Below, piece after piece: positions 1-7,474 of a stretch of DNA of 32,919 bases. The notes beneath the pieces were generated by a model. It saw only the letters and a program-made list of their open reading frames with translations, was not told where the DNA came from and did not search any database. Made by a program: the position numbers and the translations under genes. The stretch's first letter is position 1. Each line of letters opens with the position of its first letter. The DNA comes from Oscillospiraceae bacterium (lineage in GTDB: Bacteria > Bacillota > Clostridia > Oscillospirales > Ruminococcaceae), in NCBI GenBank assembly GCA_003512525.1, contig DOQG01000036.1, positions 1-32,919 of the forward strand, read 5' to 3'.

Positions 1-1011
1 ACTATCATAGTAATATCCAAAAGCGTAATTGTCAATATATGTCACACTTTTCGGAATGGTAACCGACTTGAGCGATACACAGTTGTAAAATGCACGCCAG
101 CGGATATCTGTCACACCATCAGGTATAGTAACACTTGTCAGCTCAGTACAATCGATGAATGCGCTGTTACCGATCCTGATGACCTTCTTACCGTCAATTT
201 CACCGGGAATTTCATATGTCGCACTGTTTCCGACATATTTGCTTATTTCCAGTGTACCGTCGTTAAGCTCATTGGTGAGGAGACAATCTTCATCAGAAAA
301 GCCGTTTTTAGTAGCATAATAATGTCCGTATGTATTCTTGACATAATTTATCTTGAATCCATCGACCTTCTTTATTTCCGAGCCATCTATATCAGAATAA
401 TATCCGAAAGCTTCATCACCGATATAAGTCACGCTTGCGGGAATAGTAACCTCTTTGAGCGATGTGCAGTTACAGAATGCTTGCAGCTCGATATCTGTTA
501 CACTATCGGGTATTGTTATACTTGCAAGACTATTGCAGTCAAAGAAAGCTCTATCCCGGATCGTAGTTACGCTGTTTGGGATCGAAACGCCTGTAAGTTT
601 TCCACAACCTGAAAAAGCCTGGCTGCCTATCTCGGTAACACTATCCGGTATAACTATTTCTTTTGCACTTGATTTTTCAAATGCGTTGTTTCCTATCCTC
701 GTTACACTCTTCCCATCGATCTGAGCCGGGATAACAATATTCTCTGCACTGCCGCTATAACCCGTGATCTCAATAGTGCCGTCGTCAAGCGCATTATATG
801 TATAGTCGCTTTCACCCTCCCCGGGTTCAGAAGCTGAGACCGTTTTGCCCGACTCTTCAGCTTTATCTGAGCCACCGGACGCAGGATCTGCCGACTCATT
901 GACAGTAGATGTTCCGCCGGCACCGCTTATTTCCGCCAATGCTTCCGGCGCTATCGAGCTTACCGTGATCGCCGCCGCAAGTATCGCAGCGGTCAGCCTT
1001 TTTACTTTCAT
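1..1011 (-). CDS. Secreted BspA-type leucine-rich repeat protein, C-terminus outside window
   Basis: Translating the minus strand from the ATG at 1011 gives 337 codons with no stop up to the window edge, so the gene is partial. Residues 1-26 form a signal peptide (basic MKVKR start, Ala-rich core). A low-complexity Ser/Glu/Gly linker follows, and then repeats of the LRR_5/BspA type (Pfam LRR_5), with units such as IPDSVTEIGSQAF and IPNSVTTIRDRAF. Two blocks are separated by a spacer that begins with a similar 'LxDGTxEI' motif. The ribosome site AGGAGAG lies just upstream. BspA-type proteins are usually cell-surface or secreted and bind host or polymer ligands; the ligand here cannot be told. 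A long leader and a strong promoter precede it. Confidence 0.9.
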   Translation of the reverse strand, partial: MKVKRLTAAILAAAITVSSIAPEALAEISGAGGTSTVNESADPASGGSDKAEESGKTVSASEPGEGESDYTYNALDDGTIEITGYSGSAENIVIPAQIDGKSVTRIGNNAFEKSSAKEIVIPDSVTEIGSQAFSGCGKLTGVSIPNSVTTIRDRAFFDCNSLASITIPDSVTDIELQAFCNCTSLKEVTIPASVTYIGDEAFGYYSDIDGSEIKKVDGFKINYVKNTYGHYYATKNGFSDEDCLLTNELNDGTLEISKYVGNSATYEIPGEIDGKKVIRIGNSAFIDCTELTSVTIPDGVTDIRWRAFYNCVSLKSVTIPKSVTYIDNYAFGYYYDS

Positions 1012-1222
1012 ATTACTCTCTCCTTTTACATTGAAACAAAAATACAAAAAGGTATACTCCACCCCTCGCGGACTATGCCTTAATTACCATATTGAATTTT
1101 ACGCAAGAGTTTTGTGCACAACTTACCGAGGTGCTTTTATCAAGCTTATTTTTGCATAAATCAGCATTTAATTTCTTACACATATTCCCACCGTTTTTCT
1201 TCAGCATTCAATGCTCTAATTC
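1012..1222 (-). other. Long 5' leader of the LRR gene
   Basis: About 210 nt lie between the predicted transcription start and the LRR start codon. I see a small AGCATT/AATGCT hairpin at its start and a possible 36-codon reading frame (MCKKLNADLCK...) without a good ribosome site. No riboswitch class that I know is recognisable. The rest of the intergenic region, up to the leuS promoter at 1489, is AT-rich and shows nothing further. Confidence 0.35.
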
Positions 1223-1229
1223 TTTGTAC

Positions 1230-1258
1230 AGTATAACACCGTTGCTAAATGTTGTCAA
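1230..1258 (-). promoter_or_regulatory. Promoter of the LRR gene
   Basis: On the minus strand TTGACA (1258-1253), a 17 bp spacer and TATACT (1235-1230) form a near-consensus sigma-A promoter. The predicted start near 1223 leaves a leader of about 210 nt before the LRR start codon. Confidence 0.8.
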
Positions 1259-1488
1259 GTATTTCTAAATTCTTGATTTTATAATTTCACCGGATTTAAA
1301 TTCACTCAAAACATAAAATACACTCCTTTCGTCAACCATATTTGATTTTTATTTACATAATTTCCGCTTATTTCATACAGGTGACCGCAGTCTGTACCAA
1401 AATGAGCCGAAAACGTACCGTTTGTGTACCACTGGTTATTTCCATTTTTATAATTTTATTACTTAATTCGCATTCCGCTCATCTTAAC

Positions 1489-1518
1489 TTGACAGAACCG
1501 CCGTTTTTGTATTATAAT
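1489..1518 (+). promoter_or_regulatory. leuS promoter
   Basis: TTGACA at 1489-1494, an 18 bp spacer and TATAAT at 1513-1518. The leader of about 50 nt is too short for a T-box, and no T-box sequence (GGTGG tract) is present. leuS therefore appears not to be T-box controlled here. Confidence 0.85.
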
Positions 1519-1575
1519 AAAGGTTGAAATTGAATTATACCGCCATATCGGGCGTATGAAAGGACAACTCGCAAA

Positions 1576-3981
1576 ATGAAAGAGAAAAAATATGACTTTT
1601 CTGCCATAGAAAGTAAGTGGCAGAAATACTGGGACGACCATCAGACCTTCAAGGCTGAAAACGGCAGTACCAAGCCGAAATTCTACGCTCTCGTAGAGTT
1701 CCCCTACCCCTCCGGCGCAGGTATGCACGTCGGTCATATCAAGGCTTATTCGGGCCTTGAGGTAGTAAGCCGCAAGAGAAGGCTTCAGGGCTACAACGTA
1801 CTGTTCCCCATCGGCTTTGACGCATACGGTCTGCCCACCGAGAACACCGCCATCAAGACCGGCGTTCACCCCCGCAAGGTAACCGACAACAACATAGTAA
1901 AATTTACCAATCAGCTCAAGCGCGTAGGCTTCTCGTTTGACTGGTCGAGAGTCATCGACACCACCGAAGAGCGTTACTACAAGTGGACTCAGTGGATATT
2001 CCTCAAGATGTTCGAGCACGGTCTTGTGTTCAGGGATAAGACGCTCGTAAACTACTGCCCGAGCTGTAAGGTAGTCCTTTCAAACGAGGACTCACAGGGC
2101 GGTCACTGCGACATCTGCCACAGCGAGATAGTGCAGAAGACCAAGGAAGTATGGTATCTGCGTATCACTGAATACGCCGACAAGCTGTTACAGGGACTTG
2201 AAACGGTCGACTATCTGCCTAACGTAAAGCTCCAGCAGGAAAACTGGATAGGCAAGTCTACAGGCGCTTTCGTCAACTTCTCCATCAAGGAAAACGGTGA
2301 GAAGCTCCGCATCTACACGACCCGTCCCGATACGCTCTACGGCGTAACCTTTATGGTCATCGCCCCCGAGCACCCCATAATCGAGAAGTACAGAAATTCT
2401 ATAAAGAACATCGCCGACCTTGACGCTTACAAGGCTGAATGCAGTAAGAAGAGCGAGTTTGAGAGAACACAGCTTGTCAAGGATAAGACGGGCGTAAAAA
2501 TAGACGGTCTTACCGGCGTAAACCCCGTTACCGGCAAGGAGATCCCGATATACATTTCCGACTATGTAATGATGGGCTATGGCACGGGCGCTATTATGGC
2601 AGTTCCCGCTCATGACACCCGTGACTATGAATTTGCAAAGAAGTTCGGCATAGATATTATCGAAGTAATCAAGGGCGGCGACATCTCCAAGGAAGCCTAC
2701 ACGGGCGATGGCGAGATGGTAAATTCGGGTGAGCTGAACGGTATCACCAACAAGAAGGATGCTATTGAGAAGATGCTCGGCGTACTTGCAAAGCTCGGCT
2801 GCGGCGAAAAGGGCGTACAGTACAAGATGAAGGACTGGGCGTTCAACCGTCAGAGATACTGGGGCGAGCCTATCCCGATAGTACACTGCCCCGACTGCGG
2901 AATTGTTCCCGTTCCTTATGACGAGCTGCCGCTGGAGCTTCCTCCCGTTGAGAACTTCCAGCCGGGTCAGGACGGCGAAAGCCCGCTTGCAAAGATAGAT
3001 TCATTCGTACACTGCAAGTGCCCCAAGTGCGGCAAGGACGCGCGCAGAGAAACAGATACAATGCCCCAGTGGGCAGGCTCAAGCTGGTACTTCCTGCGCT
3101 ACTGTGACCCTAACAACGACAAGGAATTTGCTTCACAGGAAGCGCTCAAATACTGGCTTCCTGTTGACTGGTACAACGGCGGTATGGAACACGTTACCCG
3201 CCATATGATCTACTCACGCTTCTGGCACAAGTTCCTTTACGATATCGGCGAAGTTCCTACTCCCGAGCCTTACGCAAAGCGTACTGCACAGGGCCTTATC
3301 TTAGGTCCGGACGGCGAGAAGATGAGCAAGTCAAGAGGCAACGTAATCGACCCGAACGATGTAGTTGACGTATACGGCGCAGACGTTCTGCGTGTATATG
3401 TCCTGTTCATGGGCGACTATGAGCAGGCAGCTCCCTGGAACGACAGCAGTATGAAGGGCTGTAAGCGTTTCCTTGACCGTGTATGGAATCTTCAGAATAT
3501 ACTTGTACGCGGCGATGAATACTCTGACGAGCTGAGAACATCAATGCACAAGACGATAAAGAAGGTCAGCGAAGATATTGAGAAGATGAGATTTAACACG
3601 GCTATCGCCGCTATGATGTCGCTTATCAACGAGATCACTGCAAACGGCAGGATCAACGATGCCGAGATGAAGTCGCTGCTGATAATCCTTAACCCCTTCG
3701 CTCCCCACATCACCGAGGAAATGTACAACTCGCTCGGCTATGGCATACTGAACGAAGCGCAGTGGGTAACATACGACGAGGCGCTTTGTGTTGACAGCAC
3801 CGTTGAGATAGTTGTTCAGCTCTGCGGCAAGATAAAGGCTCGTATAAACGTACCTACAGCCGCCGACAAGGACGAACTGCTGAAACTTGCAAAGGAAGCT
3901 ATTGCAAAGTCGCTCGAGGGCAAGACGATCCGTAAGGAAATAGTTGTTCCCGGCAAGCTTGTAAACATTGTCGCAAACTGA
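1576..3981 (+). CDS. leuS: Leucyl-tRNA synthetase
   Basis: This 801-residue protein is full length for a bacterial LeuRS, a cytosolic class Ia synthetase that charges tRNA-Leu. The ATP-binding HIGH motif appears as HVGH at residues 51-54 and the second signature as KMSKS at 582-586. Cys-rich zinc-binding clusters are visible (CPSCK...CDICH and CPDCG...CPKCG). The editing (CP1) domain region contains the TTRPDTLYG and GYGTGAIMAVPAHD motifs of class Ia editing enzymes. The start is the ATG at 1576, preceded by AAAGGA. The gene is monocistronic, with its own promoter upstream and a terminator hairpin just after the stop. Confidence 0.98.
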   Translation: MKEKKYDFSAIESKWQKYWDDHQTFKAENGSTKPKFYALVEFPYPSGAGMHVGHIKAYSGLEVVSRKRRLQGYNVLFPIGFDAYGLPTENTAIKTGVHPRKVTDNNIVKFTNQLKRVGFSFDWSRVIDTTEERYYKWTQWIFLKMFEHGLVFRDKTLVNYCPSCKVVLSNEDSQGGHCDICHSEIVQKTKEVWYLRITEYADKLLQGLETVDYLPNVKLQQENWIGKSTGAFVNFSIKENGEKLRIYTTRPDTLYGVTFMVIAPEHPIIEKYRNSIKNIADLDAYKAECSKKSEFERTQLVKDKTGVKIDGLTGVNPVTGKEIPIYISDYVMMGYGTGAIMAVPAHDTRDYEFAKKFGIDIIEVIKGGDISKEAYTGDGEMVNSGELNGITNKKDAIEKMLGVLAKLGCGEKGVQYKMKDWAFNRQRYWGEPIPIVHCPDCGIVPVPYDELPLELPPVENFQPGQDGESPLAKIDSFVHCKCPKCGKDARRETDTMPQWAGSSWYFLRYCDPNNDKEFASQEALKYWLPVDWYNGGMEHVTRHMIYSRFWHKFLYDIGEVPTPEPYAKRTAQGLILGPDGEKMSKSRGNVIDPNDVVDVYGADVLRVYVLFMGDYEQAAPWNDSSMKGCKRFLDRVWNLQNILVRGDEYSDELRTSMHKTIKKVSEDIEKMRFNTAIAAMMSLINEITANGRINDAEMKSLLIILNPFAPHITEEMYNSLGYGILNEAQWVTYDEALCVDSTVEIVVQLCGKIKARINVPTAADKDELLKLAKEAIAKSLEGKTIRKEIVVPGKLVNIVAN

Positions 3982-3998
3982 CAATATAAGAATACTGC

Positions 3999-4033
3999 AA
4001 AACCGCTCACGGAATGTTCCGCGGGCGGTTTAT
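3999..4033 (+). terminator. leuS terminator
   Basis: Hairpin AAAACCGC / GCGGTTT with an inner CGGAA/TTCCG stem, beginning 17 nt after the leuS stop. The trailing T tract is short, so termination may be partial. Confidence 0.7.
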
Positions 4034-4049
4034 ACTATCCTATACGTTT

Positions 4050-4227
4050 TAAAAAGGCGACTTGGGAGGGTGTATCCTCACACTCAGCCCCGGTACGGAC
4101 GGCGGCAAGGACAGACACAAACGCTCTTTCCCCGCCGGCGACAGAGCTTTGCGCCGCAGCAGAAGCTCGTTTGAATTTCGATAATCTGTTAAAGCTGTGA
4201 ACCGAAATAAAGTTCGCAGCTTTTTTT
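4050..4227 (+). other. Unidentified GC-rich, hairpin-rich segment (possible ncRNA or interspersed repeat)
   Basis: This segment is clearly more GC-rich than its flanks and contains several hairpins: GAG-GTGT/ACACTC near 4067-4086, GGCGG/CCGCC across 4100-4136, and GAGCTT/AAGCTC at 4144-4168. It ends in a strong intrinsic terminator at 4191-4227. Small reading frames exist on both strands but overlap leuS or the hairpins and lack ribosome sites. I do not recognise it as 6S, SRP, RNase P or tmRNA. It could be a small RNA or a copy of a genome-dispersed repeat. Confidence 0.35.
4191..4227 (+). terminator. Strong intrinsic terminator
   Basis: AAAGCTG and GAAC pair with GTTC and CAGCTTT around a 9 nt loop, followed by seven T. 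No coding sequence lies between it and the leuS terminator, so it probably ends a non-coding transcript or leuS read-through. Confidence 0.8.
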
Positions 4228-4252
4228 CCGTGAAAAACCAAATCCTATCCTG

Positions 4253-4258
4253 TATAAT
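4253..4258 (+). promoter_or_regulatory. -10 box of the Y-RNA-like / rtcB transcript
   Basis: A perfect TATAAT stands just after the terminator at 4191-4227. The -35 region is poor (GTGAAA at 17 bp spacing), so an activator or an alternative factor may help. The start would be near 4265, making the hairpin array the 5' part of the rtcB transcript or a separate RNA. Confidence 0.45.
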
Positions 4259-4270
4259 AAACTCATGCGA

Positions 4271-4313
4271 TGAAGCAAAGCTTCACAGCAGACAAAGGGC
4301 TGATGCCCCTTGT
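4271..4313 (+). ncRNA. Leading hairpin pair of the array (carries ACAGCAG)
   Basis: TGAAGC/GCTTCA (4271-4285, loop AAA) is followed by ACAGCAG (4285-4291) and by a second hairpin, 4292-4300 with 4305-4313 (8 of 9 pairs, loop TGAT). It shares the heptamer with the three units downstream, but here the heptamer lies between hairpins rather than inside one. It may be a diverged or 5' capping unit. Confidence 0.4.
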
Positions 4314-4325
4314 ACAATTTAATAA

Positions 4326-4374
4326 AAGGCACCGACAGCAGTTATTTTCTATATGGGTATTAAGACGGTGCCTT
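4326..4374 (+). ncRNA. Y-RNA-like hairpin, unit A
   Basis: A perfect 9 bp stem (AAGGCACCG, 4326-4334, with CGGTGCCTT, 4366-4374) encloses a 31 nt AU-rich loop that starts with ACAGCAG (4335-4341) followed by TTAT. The design resembles Y RNAs: a terminal helix, then a conserved strand next to the Ro-binding helix, then a variable loop. Bacterial Y RNAs are commonly encoded beside Ro orthologs; here a TROVE-like gene and rtcB follow. The assignment rests on structure and context, not on a covariance match. Confidence 0.5.
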
Positions 4375-4384
4375 GCAGAGTGTT

Positions 4385-4438
4385 CAAGGCACAGACAGCA
4401 GTTCATATTATTTATATATGGAAAATAACCGTGCCTTG
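4385..4438 (+). ncRNA. Y-RNA-like hairpin, unit B
   Basis: CAAGGCAC (4385-4392) pairs perfectly with GTGCCTTG (4431-4438). The heptamer ACAGCAG is at 4395-4401, two nucleotides inside the stem, as in unit A, and is again followed by TT. Units A and B share the stem sequence AAGGCAC, so their arms can also pair with each other. Unit B starts 10 nt after unit A ends. Confidence 0.5.
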
Positions 4439-4440
4439 TA

Positions 4441-4563
4441 AAGACGCATACAGCAGCATTTTACACCTGTGTTTTTTAAACACCTTTTTGCCGATCTAAC
4501 GGCACCTCCTTCGGGCAGGCTACCGTGCGGTGCGAGTCCGTACATTTTTATTTATTGCGTCTT
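4441..4563 (+). ncRNA. Y-RNA-like unit C with tRNA-like module (YrlA-like candidate)
   Basis: AAGACGCA (4441-4448) pairs perfectly with TGCGTCTT (4556-4563), closing a 123 nt RNA. ACAGCAG follows at 4450-4456. Inside are GTGTTT/AAACAC, a D-stem-like GCCG/CGGC (4490-4503), a hairpin capped by C(UUCG)G (4505-4519), and a T-arm look-alike: GTGCGG/CCGTAC (4525-4543) with the seven-nucleotide loop TGCGAGT, one base from a TTCRANY-type loop. Bacterial YrlA-type Y RNAs are known to carry a tRNA-mimicking module opposite the Ro-binding stem, so this is the best candidate for the full-length Y RNA. Nucleotide-level homology was not tested. Confidence 0.55.
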
Positions 4564-4575
4564 GTTAACATACAG

Positions 4576-4628
4576 CGTCCCTGCCTATTCCCATCATATT
4601 TTTTAAGGGACGTTGTTCTTATTTTTTT
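4576..4628 (+). terminator. Terminator-like hairpin between the Y-like array and rtcB
   Basis: CGTCCCT (4576-4582) pairs perfectly with AGGGACG (4606-4612), followed by a T-rich tract to 4628. The rtcB ribosome site lies only a few bases further on. It could end the small RNAs while letting part of transcription continue into rtcB. The sequence ACAG precedes the stem, a faint echo of the array units. Confidence 0.55.
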
Positions 4629-4647
4629 GAGAAAGGAGAGCAGAGAT

Positions 4648-5856
4648 ATGCTTGAAATCAAAGGGAAAATCAACACTGCAATATGTTACGCAAAAGTAGT
4701 CGAGGACGAAGCAATAGAACAGATACGCAGAATGTGCGACTATGAGTTCACCGCAGGCTCAAAAATCAGAATAATGCCTGATGTACACGCAGGCAAGGGC
4801 TGCACTATCGGTACGACAATGACGATAACCGATAAGGCAGTACCCAATGTCGTAGGTGTGGATATCGGTTGCGGAATGTACACAGCAGAGCTCGGAAAGG
4901 CGGATATCGACCTTAGTGAGATAGATGAAGCCGCACACTACATACCGAGCGGAAGAAATGTATGGGACGGACGTTATGAACGCTTTGACCTTACGGGACT
5001 TCGTTGCTACAGACATCTCGAACAGGCAAAACGGCTTGAAAAAAGCCTCGGTACACTTGGCGGCGGAAACCACTTTATCGAGATAGACGTTTCCTCGGAC
5101 GGTAACAAGTACCTTGTTATCCATTCGGGCAGCCGTAACTTAGGCAAGCAGGTAGCTGAGTATTATCAGAACCTTGCAATTGAGCTTGCGTCCGGTAAGG
5201 GCGAGCTTTTTGAAAAGAAAGAAGAGCTTATAAAAACGTACAAGGCGCAGGGCAGACGCACCGAAATTCAGTCCGCATTAAAGGCAATGGAAAAAGAGTG
5301 GCAGGCGAAAGTCCCCGATACGCCCGCAGATCTCTGCTATCTTTATGATAACTACCTTGAGGATTATCTTTATGATGTTGAGATATGTCAGCGCTTCGCA
5401 AAGCGTAACCGTGAGCGTATGGCTGAGATAATCCTTGACAGGTGCGGACTTACTGCCGTGTCTGCGTTCCATACGATACACAATTACATTGATACCAAGG
5501 AGCGCATACTCCGCAAGGGCGCAATTTCCGCAAAGAGCGGCGAGCTTGTGCTTATTCCGATAAATATGAGGGACGGAAGCGTACTTGCGAGAGGAAAGGG
5601 CAATCCCGACTGGAACTGTTCCGCACCGCACGGCGCAGGCAGGATTATGTCGAGAACAAAGGCTAAGGAAACGCTCGACATTGAGCAGTATAAGAAGAGC
5701 ATGGAGGGCATATACACGACCTCGGTCAATAATTCAACGCTTGACGAAGCGCCTATGGCGTATAAGTCACTGCCGGATATTATTGATGTTATCAGAGAGT
5801 CGGTAGATGTTATTGAAGTGCTGAAACCGATATATAATTTCAAGGCGTGTGAGTAA
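4648..5856 (+). CDS. rtcB: RtcB-type RNA ligase
   Basis: RtcB joins 2',3'-cyclic-phosphate or 3'-phosphate RNA ends to 5'-OH ends, using GTP and Mn2+. This 402-residue protein carries the family motifs: VDIGCGM with the metal-binding Cys75, GGGNHF (138-143), HSGSRNLG (159-166) and the guanylylation-site motif APHGAGR with His328. I chose the ATG at 4648, behind AAAGGAG; the reading frame opens further upstream, but that extension lies inside the RNA hairpins. At about 400 residues it belongs with the shorter bacterial paralogs rather than the ~480-residue archaeal form. The next gene, a Ro60-like protein, follows after 31 bp, so the two are co-transcribed. Confidence 0.95.
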   Translation: MLEIKGKINTAICYAKVVEDEAIEQIRRMCDYEFTAGSKIRIMPDVHAGKGCTIGTTMTITDKAVPNVVGVDIGCGMYTAELGKADIDLSEIDEAAHYIPSGRNVWDGRYERFDLTGLRCYRHLEQAKRLEKSLGTLGGGNHFIEIDVSSDGNKYLVIHSGSRNLGKQVAEYYQNLAIELASGKGELFEKKEELIKTYKAQGRRTEIQSALKAMEKEWQAKVPDTPADLCYLYDNYLEDYLYDVEICQRFAKRNRERMAEIILDRCGLTAVSAFHTIHNYIDTKERILRKGAISAKSGELVLIPINMRDGSVLARGKGNPDWNCSAPHGAGRIMSRTKAKETLDIEQYKKSMEGIYTTSVNNSTLDEAPMAYKSLPDIIDVIRESVDVIEVLKPIYNFKACE

Positions 5857-5887
5857 CCTGCTCTGCGCCGCAGAGGAGGAAATTACA

Positions 5888-7333
5888 ATGCTTGAATACT
5901 TAAGAGAAGAGGCAAATATTACGCTGACCGAAAACGGTGCAACGACCTACATAAGCACAAAATCGCACTGCCTTGATCTGTTCGCTTCAATAGGCGCTAT
6001 CCGTAAGTCCCCCGAAAACGATATAATCGACCGCTTTGTAAAAGCGTTGGCAGAGAACAGGGATCTTGCGCTGAAAACGCTTTTCTTTGCGCGTGATGCC
6101 CGTGAGGGTCTGGGCGAACGCAGAGTGTTCCGCATAATACTGAACTACCTTGCAAAAAACCAGCCCGAAAGCGTCCGCAAAAATATAGAATATATAGCCG
6201 AGTACGGCAGATATGACGATCTGCTGTGCCTTATCGGTACGCCCTGCGAAAAGGACGTTTTGCAGATTATAGAAGGTCAGCTCAAAAAGGATATCGCGTC
6301 AGGCGGCAGTGTGTCATTGCTTGCAAAATGGCTCCCTTCCGTAAATGCATCAAACAAGGAAACGGTACGCACGGCTCGCCGTCTGGCGCGTCTGCTCGGA
6401 ATGAGTGAGATACAGTACCGTAAAACAGTTGTCGCACTCAGAAAAAAGATCGATATAGTCGAAAACCGCCTGCGCGTGCAGGACTATACCTTCGATTACT
6501 CCAAAATACCCGCTCTTGCAATGCTGAAATACCGTGGTGCGTTCTATGAGAACGACTTTGACCGTTACTGTGAGTATATCGACAATGTAAAAAACGGCAA
6601 AGCAAAAATGCACACAGGAGTACTGACACCATATGACGTTATCGCTCCGTGTTTCAATTGGCGTTTGAAAGAACTTTCCGCCGAGGAGCGCAGCGCAATG
6701 GACGTGACATGGAACGCCCTTGAAGATTTCGGCAACGATGAAAACGCACTTGCCGTGATTGACGGCTCGGGTTCGATGTATCCGAGAGCGATAGCTGTTG
6801 CACTGTCGCTCGGGATATACTTTGCCGAAAGGAACAAGGGTAAGTTCCGCAATCATTTCATCACATTCTCAAAAAGACCTCAGCTTGTCGAAATAAAGGG
6901 CAGGGATATTGTCGAAAAGGTAAGATACTGCTGTCAGTATGGCGAGGTAGCGAACACGAATATATCGGCTGTGTTCAAGCTGTTGCTCAAAACCGCCGTA
7001 AAGTATGACCTCCCGCAGGAAGAGCTCCCGAAGAGGCTATATATAATTTCGGATATGGAATTTGACGAGTGTGCGGAAAATGCAGGTGGAACAAACTTCG
7101 AGTGTGCAAAGAGAAAGTATGCCGAAAAAGGATATACGCTCCCCGAGATAGTGTTCTGGAACGTAGAGAGCAGAAATAATCAGCAGCCTGTCACAATGAA
7201 CGAGAACGGTGTAGCGCTGGTTTCGGGCTGTTCGCCCCGCCTTTTTTCGATGATGGCAAGCGGTGAACTTGACCCGTATAAAGCTATGCTTGATGTGCTT
7301 ATGTCTGAGCGTTACGCCAAAATATCAGCATAA
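5888..7333 (+). CDS. TROVE/DUF2828-type vWA protein, Ro60-like
   Basis: This 481-residue protein has an alpha-helical N-terminal part (about 1-280) beginning with TENGATTY and CLDLF, typical of the TROVE/DUF2828 group, and a C-terminal von Willebrand A domain whose MIDAS motif DGSGS is at 292-296. Ro60 proteins are HEAT-repeat rings with a vWA domain that bind misfolded RNAs and Y RNAs. The ATG at 5888 follows GAGGAGG; the frame is open upstream, but that part overlaps rtcB. It lies 31 bp behind rtcB and ends in a strong terminator, so the operon is rtcB plus this gene. Whether it is an rsr ortholog or a sister DUF2828 protein needs a profile search. Confidence 0.8.
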   Translation: MLEYLREEANITLTENGATTYISTKSHCLDLFASIGAIRKSPENDIIDRFVKALAENRDLALKTLFFARDAREGLGERRVFRIILNYLAKNQPESVRKNIEYIAEYGRYDDLLCLIGTPCEKDVLQIIEGQLKKDIASGGSVSLLAKWLPSVNASNKETVRTARRLARLLGMSEIQYRKTVVALRKKIDIVENRLRVQDYTFDYSKIPALAMLKYRGAFYENDFDRYCEYIDNVKNGKAKMHTGVLTPYDVIAPCFNWRLKELSAEERSAMDVTWNALEDFGNDENALAVIDGSGSMYPRAIAVALSLGIYFAERNKGKFRNHFITFSKRPQLVEIKGRDIVEKVRYCCQYGEVANTNISAVFKLLLKTAVKYDLPQEELPKRLYIISDMEFDECAENAGGTNFECAKRKYAEKGYTLPEIVFWNVESRNNQQPVTMNENGVALVSGCSPRLFSMMASGELDPYKAMLDVLMSERYAKISA

Positions 7334-7336
7334 ATG

Positions 7337-7365
7337 AAACCGCTGTCAGGTGACAGCGGTTTTGT
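7337..7365 (+). terminator. Terminator of the rtcB operon
   Basis: AAACCGCTGTCA (7337-7348) pairs perfectly with TGACAGCGGTTT (7351-7362), starting 3 nt after the stop codon, with a short T tract. Confidence 0.8.
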
Positions 7366-7377
7366 CATATAAACAGC

Positions 7378-7404
7378 AACGGTATCGGTTTGACCGATAC
7401 CGTT
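7378..7404. repeat. Perfect 12 bp inverted repeat
   Basis: AACGGTATCGGT, a 3 nt loop, then ACCGATACCGTT. No T tract follows on the plus strand and only a weak one on the minus strand. It lies between convergent genes and may be a backup terminator or a protein-binding palindrome. Confidence 0.6.
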
Positions 7405-7422
7405 GTCTGAAGGAAAAGAACT

Positions 7423-7470
7423 CCGCCGCAATAAGAGCGGCGGGAAGAAAAACAACTGTAAGGAGTTGTT
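7423..7470 (-). terminator. Double terminator of the lipoprotein gene
   Basis: On the minus strand AACAAC/GTTGTT (7470-7451) is followed by a T tract. A second hairpin, CCGCCGC/GCGGCGG (7443-7423), is followed by TTCTTTT. Both lie directly after the lipoprotein stop codon. Confidence 0.7.
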
Positions 7471-7474
7471 GGAA

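Noticed and set aside
1519..1575. T-box riboswitch upstream of leuS
   Set aside because: The leader is only about 50 nt and lacks the T-box sequence and specifier stem.
2188..2886. Long minus-strand frame inside leuS (232 codons)
   Set aside because: It is the complement of leuS coding sequence, with no ribosome site and no recognisable domain.
3968..4241. Small ORFs on both strands after leuS (68 codons each)
   Set aside because: No ribosome sites; they overlap leuS, hairpins and terminators and have unusual composition.
4271..4563. CRISPR-like array from the repeated ACAGCAG
   Set aside because: The shared word is only 7 nt, spacing is irregular, and each copy sits within its own inverted repeat; this is an RNA array, not CRISPR.
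4525..4647. Upstream in-frame ATG for rtcB at 4525
   Set aside because: It lies inside the T-arm-like hairpin of unit C and has no ribosome site; the ATG at 4648 has AAAGGAG and gives the family N-terminus.
7378..7404. The perfect palindrome as rtcB-operon terminator
   Set aside because: A better terminator with T tract lies at 7337-7365, and this one has no T run; kept only as an inverted repeat.
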